From an uncultured Rhodoblastus sp. (GTDB lineage Bacteria; Pseudomonadota; Alphaproteobacteria; Rhizobiales; Beijerinckiaceae), in assembly GCF_903903185.1 (NCBI RefSeq), contig NZ_CAIUXT010000061.1, positions 47,169 to 111,168 of the forward strand: 64,000 bases of DNA, given 5' to 3'. Shown here piece after piece: positions 26,680 to 35,688 of the stretch. Position 1 is the stretch's first letter; each line of letters starts with the position of its first letter. Under the pieces are notes generated by a model that saw only the letters and a program-made list of their open reading frames with translations, searched no databases and was not told the DNA's origin. Made by a program: the position numbers and the translations under genes.

Positions 26680-27156
26680 ATGCAACGCGTGACCGTCACT
26701 CTGGACGACGACCTTTTGACCGAGCTGGACGCCTTCGTGACCGAACGCGGCTACCAGGGCCGCTCGGAAGCCTTGCGCGACCTGACGCGCGCCGGATTGC
26801 AGACCTTCGCCTCAAGCGCCGACGGCGAAGGTTCCTGCGTCGCCGCGCTGGTCTATGTCTATGACCATGAAGTGCGCGCGCTGGCGAAAAGGCTGGCGGC
26901 GAGCCAGCACGATCGTCACGACCTGTCCGTGGCGACGCTCCACGTCCATCTCGATCACCAGGCCTGCCTCGAAGTCGCGGTGCTGCGCGGCGAGACCGCG
27001 GACGTGCGCCATTTCGCCGAGCACGTCATCGCCGAACGCGGCGTGCGGCACGGACGGCTGGTCGTCATCCCCACCGAGGTCGCCGACGAGGCGCATCCCC
27101 ACAGCGGCGAGGGCGCCGATGCGCACCCTCACACCCACGTCCGCCAGTCCGGTTGA
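26680..27156 (+). CDS. nikR: Nickel-responsive repressor NikR
   Basis: A 158-residue regulator from ATG 26680. The N-terminal ribbon-helix-helix (MQRVTVTLDDDLLTELDAFV) binds DNA. The ACT-like domain carries the square-planar nickel ligands (His in QHDRHD; His-x-His and Cys in TLHVHLDHQACLEV). A His-rich tail (EAHPHSGEGADAHPHTHV) is an unusual extra that could hold additional metal. It is in operon with nicT behind a canonical NikR box. Confidence 0.95.
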   Translation: MQRVTVTLDDDLLTELDAFVTERGYQGRSEALRDLTRAGLQTFASSADGEGSCVAALVYVYDHEVRALAKRLAASQHDRHDLSVATLHVHLDHQACLEVAVLRGETADVRHFAEHVIAERGVRHGRLVVIPTEVADEAHPHSGEGADAHPHTHVRQSG

Positions 27157-27219
27157 AGCGGCCGCCCGAGACCGTTGCAGACGCTTCGGACAGCAGTATT
27201 ACTCTGACATGGCGGCCAT

Positions 27220-27591
27220 TTACACGCGGCCCGCCACGCCGCCGGCGGCGTCGAGCAAAACGCCGATGGCATGGTCCTTGATGCTTTTTCGAATTTCCTG
27301 CCGGTCGCCATTCGAGGCCCACAGGCTTTCGATCAATCCTTTTCCAACGGCGATCCCGAGGACTTTCGAGATGCCGGCCGCCGACGGATGGCCGACAGCG
27401 AAGGCCGGGTCGAAAATGAAGGCGTAATGCTCGACATCCACGCGCCATTGCGCCTTTCCAATGACTTCGTTGGCTCTGAACACCTCAATGGCGAACGAAT
27501 CCGGCTCCGATCCGCCGTTGTGGTAATTCAGCAGCAAAGTCAGGTCTTTTTCGCCTTCGACCTCAAGATAAACCTGGCGCGTGAAGCTCAT
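27220..27591 (-). CDS. Hypothetical protein
   Basis: A 123-residue soluble protein from ATG 27591, chosen for its GGAGG ribosome-binding site five bases upstream. It starts MSFTRQVYLEVEGEKDLTLLL and ends in an Ala/Gly-rich helix (HAIGVLLDAAGGVAGRV). No domain recognised and no Cys cluster or membrane segment. It is convergent with nikR, so it is not part of the nickel operon. Confidence 0.65.
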   Translation of the reverse strand: MSFTRQVYLEVEGEKDLTLLLNYHNGGSEPDSFAIEVFRANEVIGKAQWRVDVEHYAFIFDPAFAVGHPSAAGISKVLGIAVGKGLIESLWASNGDRQEIRKSIKDHAIGVLLDAAGGVAGRV

Positions 27592-27716
27592 CCAAACCTC
27601 CAAAATCCTGTAAAAACACGCTTACCATGTCCACGGAGCGCATGAAAGAACGGCGCGGGGTTCGCCGATCACTTGAGCGCAAACGAAGGCAAAGCGTGGC
27701 CAAAGCCCATTCGCCG

Positions 27717-28697
27717 TCAAGCCACCCCGGCGCGCAACAGGTCGTGGATATGCAAGATGCCGACCGGTTTCTCGCCATCGACGATGAACAGGACGGTGAT
27801 TTTCGTCCGGTTCATCAGTTCCAGCGCGGCGGAGGCCAGCGAGCCGGCCTTCGCCACGCGCGGCGCGCGGGTCATGATTTCCGCCGGGCTTCTTTCCTGC
27901 ATCCGGTCGTCCCAATGGCGGCGCAGGTCGCCGTCGGTGATGATCCCGACCAGAACGCCGCGCGAATCGGTCAGGCCGACGCACCCAAATCTCTTGCCGG
28001 ACATGGCGAGGATGACCTCGCTCATGCTGGCGCTTTCCGGCAGCAGCGGATTATCCTCTCCGGCGTGCATCAGATCGTCCACCTTGTGCAGGCGGGAGCC
28101 GAGCTTGCCGCCCGGATGAAACTGCCGGAAATCCTGCGCCGAAAAGCCCCGGTCCTCGATCAGGGCGACCGCCAGGGCGTCGCCGAGCACCAGTTGCAGC
28201 GTGGTCGAGGTGGTCGGCGCGAGGCCGTTGGGGCAAGCTTCCTCGACCTGCGGCAGCAGCAGCAAAATATCGGCGGCGCGGCCGAGCGCGCTTTCGCGCT
28301 TCGAGGCGACGGCGATCAGCGGTATGGCGAAGCGCCGCGAATATTCGATCAGATCGGCCAGTTCCGCCGTCTCGCCGGACCAGGAAAAGGCCAGCACCAC
28401 GTCATCCTGGGCGACCATGCCGAGATCGCCATGGCTGGCTTCGGCGGGATGGAGGAAAAACGCCGGCGTGCCGGTGGAGGCGAGCGTCGCCGCGACTTTT
28501 CGACCGATATGGCCGCTTTTGCCCATGCCGCTGACGATGACTTTTCCACGCGCCGCGCGAATCGCGGCGATCGCCGCCTCCAGCGCGACGCCCAGTTCGC
28601 CGTCGAGCGCCGCGCGCAGACGCGCCATGCCGGCGGTCTCGATTTCGACGCTTCGCCGCGCCGCCTCAAGCGCCCGCGACCCGTTGATCGAATTCAT
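27717..28697 (-). CDS. kdsD: Arabinose-5-phosphate isomerase (KpsF/GutQ/KdsD family)
   Basis: A 326-residue protein from ATG 28697 (GAGGGG upstream). An SIS domain (VIVSGMGKSGHIGRKVAATLASTGTP in pieces; VLAFSWSGETAEL) is followed by two CBS domains. It converts ribulose 5-phosphate to arabinose 5-phosphate, the first step to KDO in lipopolysaccharide. EACPNGLAPTTSTT and FHPGGKLG are family signatures. It stands alone on the minus strand. Confidence 0.92.
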   Translation of the reverse strand: MNSINGSRALEAARRSVEIETAGMARLRAALDGELGVALEAAIAAIRAARGKVIVSGMGKSGHIGRKVAATLASTGTPAFFLHPAEASHGDLGMVAQDDVVLAFSWSGETAELADLIEYSRRFAIPLIAVASKRESALGRAADILLLLPQVEEACPNGLAPTTSTTLQLVLGDALAVALIEDRGFSAQDFRQFHPGGKLGSRLHKVDDLMHAGEDNPLLPESASMSEVILAMSGKRFGCVGLTDSRGVLVGIITDGDLRRHWDDRMQERSPAEIMTRAPRVAKAGSLASAALELMNRTKITVLFIVDGEKPVGILHIHDLLRAGVA

Positions 28698-28967
28698 GCT
28701 GTCCCCTCGCAAGGCCGCGTTCCCTAAAGCATCGCCGGCAAGACGGCAAATGCGGTTTGACCCCCGCGCCAATCAATCTCACCCTTGACCCAAAGCGCGC
28801 CATATGCGGTAAATTTCGCCGCCCGGGAGCGCCGTTGGGTTCCCAGTCGGTCAAAATTCAACAGGTTTGGGCGCCGCGCCCGCAAAACTCTACCTCTTAT
28901 TGCCGGGCTGCAAAATTCCGCTCGCGCCTTATAGTCCCGCCGAAAAAAATAACCTCAGGAGAATATC

Positions 28968-29753
28968 ATGTCGCTCGCCGCCAAAACCGCCGTCGTCACC
29001 GGCTCGACTTCGGGCATAGGCCTCGCCATCGCCCGCGCTTTCGCCAAGGAAGGCGCCAATCTCGTGATCAACGGTTTTGGCGACCCCGCCGCCATCGAGG
29101 CCGAACGCGCCGGCATCGAAAAGGAATTCGGCGTCAAGGTGATCTATGACGCCGCCGACATGTCGAAGCCGGCGGAAATCGCCGCCCTGATCGCCAATGC
29201 CGAAAAGACCTTTGGGTCGGTCGATGTGCTGGTCAATAATGCCGGCATCCAGTTCGTTTCGCCGGTCGAGGATTTTCCGCTCGACAAATGGGACCAGATC
29301 ATCGCGATCAACCTGTCCTCGGCTTTCCACGCCATCCGCGCCGCCGTTCCCGGCATGAAGGCGCGCAAATGGGGCCGCATCATCAACACCGCCTCGGCCC
29401 ATTCGCTGGTCGCCTCGCCGTTCAAATCGGCCTATGTCTCGGCCAAGCACGGCATCGCCGGCCTGACCAAGACGGTGGCGCTCGAACTCGCGACATTCGG
29501 CATCACCGTCAATTGCATTTCGCCCGGCTACGTCTGGACGCCTCTCGTCGAAAAGCAGATCCCCGACACGATGAAGGCGCGCAACCTGACCAAGGAACAG
29601 GTCATGCGCGACGTGTTGCTCGCGGCGCAGCCGACCAAGGAATTCGTCACCGTGGACGAACTCGCGGCGCTGGCGGTGTTTTTGACCACGGACTCGGCAA
29701 GGCAGATCACCGGAACCAATATTTCGATGGACGGCGGCTGGACCGCCGCCTGA
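28968..29753 (+). CDS. bdhA: D-3-hydroxybutyrate dehydrogenase
   Basis: A 261-residue short-chain dehydrogenase: NAD-binding TGSTSGIG, NNAG, catalytic Ser in TASAHS and YVSAKHG (Tyr-x-x-x-Lys). The NINMDGG-like end (TNISMDGGWTAA) and the overall sequence fit 3-hydroxybutyrate dehydrogenases, which oxidise the monomer freed from PHB to acetoacetate. That fits the phaC at 1-2.7 kb. CAGGAGAATATC precedes the ATG. A patatin-like gene follows after 69 bases and a GC-rich hairpin. Confidence 0.92.
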   Translation: MSLAAKTAVVTGSTSGIGLAIARAFAKEGANLVINGFGDPAAIEAERAGIEKEFGVKVIYDAADMSKPAEIAALIANAEKTFGSVDVLVNNAGIQFVSPVEDFPLDKWDQIIAINLSSAFHAIRAAVPGMKARKWGRIINTASAHSLVASPFKSAYVSAKHGIAGLTKTVALELATFGITVNCISPGYVWTPLVEKQIPDTMKARNLTKEQVMRDVLLAAQPTKEFVTVDELAALAVFLTTDSARQITGTNISMDGGWTAA

Positions 29754-29822
29754 TCCGCTTTTTTTATTAGCGGCGCGCGAAACCCGGCTGCGGCTGGTTT
29801 CGCGCAACGTCTAGGGAACGCC

Positions 29823-30866
29823 ATGCCCCGCGAAAAAAAACCCGCCCCGGAACAAAAGCCAGCTCGGAAAAAAATCAATCTTGCGCTTCAGGGCGGAGGC
29901 GCGCATGGCGCCTTCACCTGGGGCGTGCTCGATAAATTGCTCGAAGACGGGCGCTTCGCGTTTGACGCCCTGAGCGGAACCAGCGCCGGTGCGATGAATG
30001 CGGTCAATCTCGCCGAAGGCCAGCGCAAGGGCGGCGTTCAGGGCGCCCGCGACCAGCTCGCGCAATTCTGGCGCGCCTCCAGTCTCGACGGCGGACTGGC
30101 GCCGGTCCAGCGCGATGTCATCGAGGGCATGCTGAATTTCTGGAACGCCACGCCATTCGCCACGATCGTCCAGCAGGCGGCCGGCATGTTCTCGCCCAGC
30201 GAAATGAACCCGCTCAATCTCAATCCTTTGCGCGATGTCCTTGCCGCGCAGGTCGATTTCGACGCCTTGCGCGCCAGCGACGGTGTAAAACTTTTCATTG
30301 CCGCCACCAATGTCGAATCGGGCAAGGTGCGGGTGTTCCACCGCCCGGAACTGACCATCGACATGGTCATGGCCTCCGCCTGCCTGCCGACGGTTTTCCG
30401 CGCGGTGATGGTCGACGGCGTTCCCTATTGGGACGGCGGTTTCATGGGCAATCCGGTGCTGTTTCCGTTCTTTTACGAGACCGAGACGCTCGATATCGTG
30501 CTGATCCAGATCAACCCGATCGAACGCAAGGGCGCGCCGGACACGGTCGCCGGCATTTTGGGCCGGATCGACGAAATCACCTTCAACTCGTCGCTGTTGC
30601 AGGAATTTCGCGCCATAAATTTTGTCGCCCGGCTGATCGCCGAAGGACGTCTCGCGGGCACGAATTACAAATCCATCCGCCTGCATGTGATCGAGGCGCA
30701 GGACGAACTCAACAGGTTCGGCGCGGCGAGCCGGATGCGCTCGGATTATGATTTCTTCGTGCAGTTGCGCGACATCGGCCGCACGGCGGCGAAAAAGTTC
30801 TTGGATGCGCATTACGACGATGTCGGGGTGAGGCAGACGTTCGATATCCAGGAAGCGCTGGTTTAG
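29823..30866 (+). CDS. Patatin-like phospholipase
   Basis: A 347-residue patatin-fold hydrolase: oxyanion loop LALQGGGAHGAFTWG, nucleophile Ser in LSGTSAGAMNA, and Asp of the dyad in YWDGGFMGNP. Such enzymes cleave acyl chains from phospholipids; some act on PHA granules. No signal peptide; the Lys/Pro-rich N-terminus (EKKPAPEQKPARKK) is disordered. The position after bdhA makes a storage-granule link possible but unproven. Confidence 0.88.
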   Translation: MPREKKPAPEQKPARKKINLALQGGGAHGAFTWGVLDKLLEDGRFAFDALSGTSAGAMNAVNLAEGQRKGGVQGARDQLAQFWRASSLDGGLAPVQRDVIEGMLNFWNATPFATIVQQAAGMFSPSEMNPLNLNPLRDVLAAQVDFDALRASDGVKLFIAATNVESGKVRVFHRPELTIDMVMASACLPTVFRAVMVDGVPYWDGGFMGNPVLFPFFYETETLDIVLIQINPIERKGAPDTVAGILGRIDEITFNSSLLQEFRAINFVARLIAEGRLAGTNYKSIRLHVIEAQDELNRFGAASRMRSDYDFFVQLRDIGRTAAKKFLDAHYDDVGVRQTFDIQEALV

Positions 30867-31220
30867 CGCCTTTTCCGAATCGCGTTCGGAAATTCAACGT
30901 CATGAGCTGAGCGGAGCGAAGCAATCCAGTCGCTGCGGCTGGGTGATAAGCGGAACGCTTCGCATTGCTCGCAAGGACGGTCGGCGCCAGCCAATGAATG
31001 ACGCAAAACGGCGGATCGCGGGCGTAGCGCGAAGGACCGGTCCCGAGAAAACACCCGTCGATGGCTGAAAGGCGAGGAGGCGCCAGTTTCGGAAATTCCC
31101 CATTAAGAGGCTGGCTTTCGGGCATCGACACGAATGCGACGGCGGGTTCATTCACTCGATGGTCAGCTCGTTAGATGTGAGCGGTCCTTCCCTCGAGTCA
31201 CGGTTCACTGGAGTAGTGCG
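30867..31220. other. Intergenic stretch with a short dispersed repeat
   Basis: No supportable gene between the convergent patatin and lysR genes. Around 30911-30930 GCGGAGCGAAGCAATCCAG resembles the dispersed GAAGCGAAGCAATCC-type repeat that also occurs (inverted) at 35049-35078. Confidence 0.5.
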
Positions 31221-32165
31221 TCACCGACCCTTCGTTTTCGGATATTCTGGCTGGGCCGCGTCACCCTTTCGGTCCGGACGGTAACGGAGCGCGTCAACTA
31301 GGAGGGCGAAGGCGGCCGATGGCTGGCGGCGGCTGGGATAATAGAGGTGGTAGCCGGCGAAAGGCGGGCACCATTCATCGAGCACCCTGATCAGCCTGCC
31401 ATCCGCCAGATATTCGGCCATGATGTCTTCCGGCAGGCTGCAGAGCCCGAACCCATCGAGGCATGCGTCGACGATCATCCGCGCATTGTTGAAGGTCAGT
31501 GGGCCGTCGACCCTCACCCTCAATTCTCGCCCGTCTTTTTCGAACTCCCAGGCGTAAAGGCCGCCCAAAGTGGCCAGGTGCAGGTTCAAGCAACTGTGAC
31601 CGGCGAGATCCTGAGGCGTTTCCGGCTTTCCGTGATCGGAGAAATAATCGGGCGTCCCAACGACCGCCATCCGCAAGTCGGGTCCGATGCGCACGGCGAC
31701 CATGTCCTTGGCGATGGACTCGCCGAGCCGCACGCCTGCATCGAAACGCTCGGCCACGATGTCCGACAAGGCCGAGTCGATCATGAGTTCGACGTGGATG
31801 TCAGGATAATCAGGCAGCAAGCGCTTCATCGTCGGCCACAGGATGGCGTGCGCCGCATGTTCGGACGTGGTGATGCGGATATTGCCCCCGGGCTTGTCGC
31901 GAAGCTCGCTGATGGACGCCAGTTCGACGGCGATTTCATCCAGAGCGGGCCTGAGCGTCTTGAGCAGCCGTTCGCCGGCTTCCGTCGCCGCAACGCGCCG
32001 CGTCGTTCGCACCAGCAGGCGAACGCCAAGCCGCTCCTCCAGCCGCCGGATCGCATAGCTCAAGGCCGACTGAGACGTCCCGAGCTTAGCTGCTGCGCGC
32101 GTAAAGCTTTGTTCGTCGGCGACGGCCAGGAAGGCGTTGAGATCGACCAGATCCTCGCGGAGCAT
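31221..32165 (-). CDS. LysR-family transcriptional regulator
   Basis: A 314-residue regulator with an N-terminal winged helix-turn-helix (DLNAFLAVADEQSFTRAAAKLGTSQSALSYAIRRLEERLG) in the standard position and a type 2 periplasmic-binding-like effector domain. It is divergent from the cupin-SDR-alcohol dehydrogenase operon and probably controls it. An ATGAA-N13-TTCAT inverted repeat sits directly before its start. Confidence 0.93.
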   Translation of the reverse strand: MLREDLVDLNAFLAVADEQSFTRAAAKLGTSQSALSYAIRRLEERLGVRLLVRTTRRVAATEAGERLLKTLRPALDEIAVELASISELRDKPGGNIRITTSEHAAHAILWPTMKRLLPDYPDIHVELMIDSALSDIVAERFDAGVRLGESIAKDMVAVRIGPDLRMAVVGTPDYFSDHGKPETPQDLAGHSCLNLHLATLGGLYAWEFEKDGRELRVRVDGPLTFNNARMIVDACLDGFGLCSLPEDIMAEYLADGRLIRVLDEWCPPFAGYHLYYPSRRQPSAAFALLVDALRYRPDRKGDAAQPEYPKTKGR

Positions 32166-32167
32166 TA

Positions 32168-32190
32168 ATGAATTTCCGATATAACTTCAT
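32168..32190. promoter_or_regulatory. Putative LysR operator in the divergent lysR/cupin promoter
   Basis: ATGAA-N13-TTCAT inverted repeat, two bases from the lysR start codon. It is embedded in a 54-bp sequence that recurs with 39 of 54 matches (no gaps, counted by eye) at 34742-34796. Confidence 0.6.
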
Positions 32191-32286
32191 GCCGATTATA
32201 ACAGCTAATTGTTTCTGACGCTTCATGCCAAATTGCGGCTGCCGACGACTCTTAAGTCGTCGGATCGAGCACAAGGAAAATCGGCA

Positions 32287-32691
32287 ATGGAGATCTGGCG
32301 AAACGGCTCGCGTCCCTCAGCCAAAGGGCCAGAGGACTGGTTTACCGGAACCGTGCGGATCGACGCGCCCTTTGCCGGCGACGGCGGCGCCCGAGTCGGC
32401 GGCGCGACGGTGACCTTCGAACCCGGCGCGCGCACCGCCTGGCACACACATCCGCTCGGCCAAACGCTGATCGTGACTGTGGGACTTGGTAGGGTTCAGC
32501 GGGAGGGCTTCGCCCTCGAGGAGATCAGGCCCGGCGATGTCGTGTGGATCGCGCCGCATGAAAAGCATTGGCACGGCGCCTCGCCCAACTTTGCCATGAC
32601 CCATATCGCCATTGCGGAAACGCTCGACGGCAAGGTCGTCGACTGGATGGAAAAGGTCAGCGACGAAGATTACGCGAGTGTCACGTCATGA
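32287..32691 (+). CDS. Small cupin-domain protein
   Basis: A 134-residue single-domain cupin. Motif 1 [20 protein letters not shown] and motif 2 [18 protein letters not shown] carry the metal-binding His residues. It resembles the small cupins that include bacterial hydroxynitrile lyases ([26 protein letters not shown]), but the substrate is not known here. ATG 32287 is preferred because the domain starts there. It is the first gene of the operon; the stop overlaps the SDR start (ATGA). Confidence 0.85.
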   Translation: MEIWRNGSRPSAKGPEDWFTGTVRIDAPFAGDGGARVGGATVTFEPGARTAWHTHPLGQTLIVTVGLGRVQREGFALEEIRPGDVVWIAPHEKHWHGASPNFAMTHIAIAETLDGKVVDWMEKVSDEDYASVTS

Positions 32692-33515
32692 GCAGCGTCG
32701 TCGTCGTCATCGGCGCCGGCTCGATCGGCCAGGCGATCGCGCGCCGGATCAGCGCGGGCAAGCACGTCCTACTGGCCGACCTTCGTCCTGAGAACGCGGC
32801 CGCCGCCGCCAAGGTTCTGGATGAGGCCGGATTCATCGTCAGCACGGCTACCGTCGACGTCTCCTCGCGAGAGTCGGTCGGGGCTCTGGTCGAGACCGCG
32901 ACCGCGCTCGGCGAGGTGACAGGCGTCATCCACGCCGCCGGCGTCTCGCCCTCACAAGCGTCGCCCAAGACGATCTTGAAGGTTGACCTGTACGGCACGG
33001 CCTTGGTGCTGGAGGAATTCGGCAACGTCATCGCCGCAGGCGGGGCCGGCGTCGTCATCGCGTCGCAATCGGGACATCGCCTCGGGGGCCTGGATCAGGA
33101 GCAGAACGCCGCGCTGGCGTTGACGCCGACCGACGACCTTCTGTCGCTGGCGATGCTTCAGTCCGGCATGATCAAGGACTCGCTCCACGCCTACCAGCTT
33201 TCCAAGCGCGGTAATTCCCTGCGGGTCATGGCCGAGGCCGTGCGTTGGGGCAAGCGCGGCGCCCGCGTCAACACGATCAGCCCCGGCATCGTCATCACGC
33301 CGCTGGCCAAGGATGAACTGACCGGGCCACGCGGCGAGGGCTACCGCCGAATGATCGAACTCTGCCCCGTCGGTCGCGCCGCCACGCCGGACGAAGTCGG
33401 TTCCGTCGGCGCGCTCCTGATGGGGCCGGATGGCGCCTTCATCACTGGCAGCGACTTCCTCATGGATGGCGGCGTCACCGCCTCATACTGGTTCGGCGAT
33501 CTTGCCCCCAAATGA
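32688..33515 (+). CDS. Short-chain dehydrogenase/reductase
   Basis: A 275-residue SDR. The nucleotide motif is [13 protein letters not shown] (a G-x-G-x-x-G variant). The catalytic region reads SQSGHRLG and later YQLSKRGN (Tyr-x-x-x-Lys), and the tail [10 protein letters not shown] is typical. ATG 32688 overlaps the cupin stop. An insert of about 30 residues between catalytic Ser and Tyr ([19 protein letters not shown]) is characteristic of a subgroup of uncharacterised oxidoreductases. Substrate unknown. Confidence 0.88.
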   Translation: MSSVVVVIGAGSIGQAIARRISAGKHVLLADLRPENAAAAAKVLDEAGFIVSTATVDVSSRESVGALVETATALGEVTGVIHAAGVSPSQASPKTILKVDLYGTALVLEEFGNVIAAGGAGVVIASQSGHRLGGLDQEQNAALALTPTDDLLSLAMLQSGMIKDSLHAYQLSKRGNSLRVMAEAVRWGKRGARVNTISPGIVITPLAKDELTGPRGEGYRRMIELCPVGRAATPDEVGSVGALLMGPDGAFITGSDFLMDGGVTASYWFGDLAPK

Positions 33516-33565
33516 CCCCTGAGCATTCGCAAGGGACCGCTCCCAACCAAATCAAGGAAAAATGC

Positions 33566-34582
33566 ATGTTAGGAACCGTACTCTACGGCCCGCGCGACAT
33601 CCGCTGCGAGGAGGTCGCCGAACCCAAGATCATCTATCCGACCGACGCCATCATCAAGCTTTCGGCGACCTGCGTCTGCGGCTCCGATCTTTGGCCTTAT
33701 CGCGGGCTCAACGAGGTCAATCAGCCCATGCACATGGGCCATGAATATTGCGGCGTGGTGGTCGAAGTCGGCAGCGCCGTCACGACCGTCAAGCCCGGCC
33801 AGTTCGTCGTGGGCTCCTTCTGCATCTCCGACAACACCTGCCCGCATTGTCGCCACGGCTTCCAGTCCTCCTGCGAACACCGCGAGTTCATGACCGGCGC
33901 GCAGGCGACGCTGGCGCGCGTTCCGCTTGCCGACGGAACGCTCGTCGCGACCACCGAAATGCCGTCCGCGGACCTGATTCCGAGCTTGCTCGCCGCCTCG
34001 GACGTGCTCGGCACCGGTTGGTACGCCGCCGATGCGGCGCGCGTGCAGCCCGGTTCGACGGTTGTCGTCGTGGGGGACGGCGCGGTGGGGCTGATGGGCG
34101 TCCTCGCCGCGAAACAGATGGGCGCCGAGCGCATCATCGCCATGAGCGGGCATAAGGCGCGGCAGGAATTGGCGCTCGAATATGGCGCGACCGACATCGT
34201 GGCCGCGCGCGGAGACGAGGGCGTGGCGAAGGTTCGGGAATTGACCCATCGCATCGGCGCGGATTCTGTGCTCGAATGCGTGGGCACGCAGCAATCCATG
34301 TCGCAGGCGCTGGCCTGCGCGCGTCCGGGCTCGACGATCGGCTATGTCGGCGTGCCCCATGGCGTGCAGTTCGATGGGCAGCAACTGTTCTTCGCGCAGG
34401 TAGGAATGATGGGTGGTCCCGCGCCAGTGCGGCGTTTCCTGCCGCATCTGATGGACCTCGTGCTGACCCGCAAGATCAACCCCGGCAAGGTGTTTGACCT
34501 TGTCTTGCCCCTCGCCGACGTCGCCGAAGGCTATCGGGCGATGGACGAACGGCGCGCCATAAAAACCCTCCTTCGCGTCTGA
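33566..34582 (+). CDS. Zinc-dependent alcohol dehydrogenase
   Basis: A 338-residue medium-chain dehydrogenase. Catalytic zinc ligands lie in TCVCGSDLW and GHEYCGVVVEVG, the structural zinc Cys cluster in CISDNTCPHCRHGFQSSC, and the NAD(P)-binding GDGAVGLMG. ATG 33566 (AAGGAAAA upstream) gives the family N-terminus; an upstream ATG at 33512 overlaps the SDR stop and could also be used. It is the last gene of the LysR-linked operon, ending in a strong hairpin. Confidence 0.9.
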   Translation: MLGTVLYGPRDIRCEEVAEPKIIYPTDAIIKLSATCVCGSDLWPYRGLNEVNQPMHMGHEYCGVVVEVGSAVTTVKPGQFVVGSFCISDNTCPHCRHGFQSSCEHREFMTGAQATLARVPLADGTLVATTEMPSADLIPSLLAASDVLGTGWYAADAARVQPGSTVVVVGDGAVGLMGVLAAKQMGAERIIAMSGHKARQELALEYGATDIVAARGDEGVAKVRELTHRIGADSVLECVGTQQSMSQALACARPGSTIGYVGVPHGVQFDGQQLFFAQVGMMGGPAPVRRFLPHLMDLVLTRKINPGKVFDLVLPLADVAEGYRAMDERRAIKTLLRV

Positions 34583-34606
34583 ATTGGGTCAAATTTTCCG
34601 CAAAAC

Positions 34607-34637
34607 AACAAGGCCGCGCGGCAGGGGCGGCCTTGTT
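34607..34637 (+). terminator. Hairpin terminator after the alcohol dehydrogenase gene
   Basis: Perfect 11-bp stem AACAAGGCCGC (34607-34617) / GCGGCCTTGTT (34627-34637), loop of 9, followed by TCATTAC. Confidence 0.75.
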
Positions 34638-34741
34638 TCATTACAGCCCCGGCTGACGCCAATGCTCTCGCGGGAATTAAGCGACGGATCGAGCGCCAGC
34701 TTCACGATCAGGTAGAGGTGGGAAGATAAGCGGAAAGACGC

Positions 34742-34796
34742 CAATCAATTAGGCGGCTTAAATGGCATGAAGTTATATTGGCGCTTCATAAATGAG
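34742..34796 (+). repeat. Second copy of the lysR/cupin regulatory sequence
   Basis: Aligns without gaps to the reverse complement of 32161-32214 (39 of 54 by eye) and preserves ATGAA-N13-TTCAT at 34767-34789. In the original, lysR starts just after this point; here an ATGAGACTG follows but no LysR frame continues. Confidence 0.65.
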
Positions 34797-35048
34797 ACTG
34801 CCCTGGCGCCGGCGGTTGGACGGCAGCAAAGTGCTCAAGAGCAGAATTTCATTATAAGACCGCTTCCTGCTCATAGAGACCGACAAGTGTTTTCGGCGTG
34901 AATTTCCGCCTTGGGTCACGAATACGCGTTCGACGGAAGCCGTGGAAGTCCGCTGACGACGTTGTACCGGACGTAACGGGAAAAGCTTGAAAGACCAGTT
35001 TGAGCCGAACCCGGACGTTTAGACTGGCCAAGCCTCTTCTCGATGCCG

Positions 35049-35078
35049 TTGGATTGCTTCGCTTCGCTCGCAATGACG
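35049..35078. repeat. Dispersed short repeat
   Basis: TTGGATTGCTTCGCTTCGCT then CGCAATGACG. This is the common alphaproteobacterial intergenic repeat read as CGTCATTGCGAGCGAAGCGAAG on the other strand; a partial relative lies near 30911. Confidence 0.55.
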
Positions 35079-35136
35079 CCGCCATCACAGAATGTTCGTC
35101 CGCGCCAAATCGTCGAGCATATCCGCCAACCCGGTG

Positions 35137-35290
35137 CGTTGCCCAATTTTCGAGCCCCGCAGTGACCGCTTCCGCCATGTCGCGCTCGGACGAAACGTCG
35201 CCAGCCAGCACGACCTCCCCGCCCTCGTCGCAATCAATCGGGTTTTCGAGGCGCGGCGCCAAAACCTCGCCATTGGCCTTTGCGTTCACC
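35137..35290 (-). pseudogene. Fragment of the ETF-beta-type methyltransferase gene
   Basis: Translated on the minus strand, this stretch reads RVNAKANGEVLAPRLENPID then EVVLAGDVSSERDMAEAV, matching the middle of the intact methyltransferase at 35689-36429 (AVNAQANGVMVESRLENLIG, EVVLAGDVSYERDMAEAV). Only about 50 codons remain. Both flanks are unrelated, so it is a decayed partial duplication lying on the other side of the parS element. Confidence 0.75.
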
Positions 35291-35342
35291 CGTCCCGCGG
35301 GACGTTTCACGCGGCGGCGGCCGGATTTGCCATCGCGGGCGC

Positions 35343-35640
35343 CGCATTCGCCATTTCCGCGACTCTGCGCGTCAGGGTTGCATGCGCGTGCGAAAAACCT
35401 GCGAAAACCGTGTAATTCGTGACAAATGTACGCGATTTTCGTGCAAATTCAGTGCCAAAAGCGCCAAAAACCGATGTGTATTTTCACCCCTCTTGCGCTG
35501 CAATCATAGGTTGAAATCATCTCCCCGGCTGCGGCGCGGACCGCCCCCTGCTTTTTATAAAATAATTCAAAAACAACACGTTATCGGGTCGGTTCGACTC
35601 CGCCGCTACCCGAGTGTTTCACGTGAAACAAACAAAGAAC
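35343..35640 (+). repeat. parS-bearing intergenic element, copy A
   Basis: Homologous over ~290 bp to the reverse complement of 42340-42650. Shared blocks in the same order are ACTCTGCGCG-CAGGGTTGC (35362-35381), GCGAAAAACCTGC, GTATTTTCACC-CTCTTGC (35478-35497), AACAACAC and the 16-bp parS. Distances between blocks agree within a few bases (136 versus 132, and 118 versus 120). No convincing gene; a weak shared reading frame exists. Confidence 0.75.
35615..35630. promoter_or_regulatory. parS site (ParB-binding centromere)
   Basis: TGTTTCACGTGAAACA, a perfect 16-bp palindrome identical to the known bacterial chromosomal parS consensus. ParB loads here and drives origin segregation. Confidence 0.92.
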
Positions 35641-35688
35641 AAACATAAAGCCGCTTATTTTCACCGCAAAAGCGGCCCGAATCGATTT

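Noticed and set aside
34852..35310. 152-codon minus-strand frame as a complete gene
   Set aside because: Only the first ~50 codons match the methyltransferase; the rest is unrelated and includes a dispersed repeat, so it is treated as a gene fragment.
35280..35648. Frames in both parS elements (35280-35648 plus; 42356-42679 minus) with partly similar translations
   Set aside because: The similar residues follow from DNA similarity, indels are frequent, both frames run through parS, and neither has a good start; non-coding is more likely.
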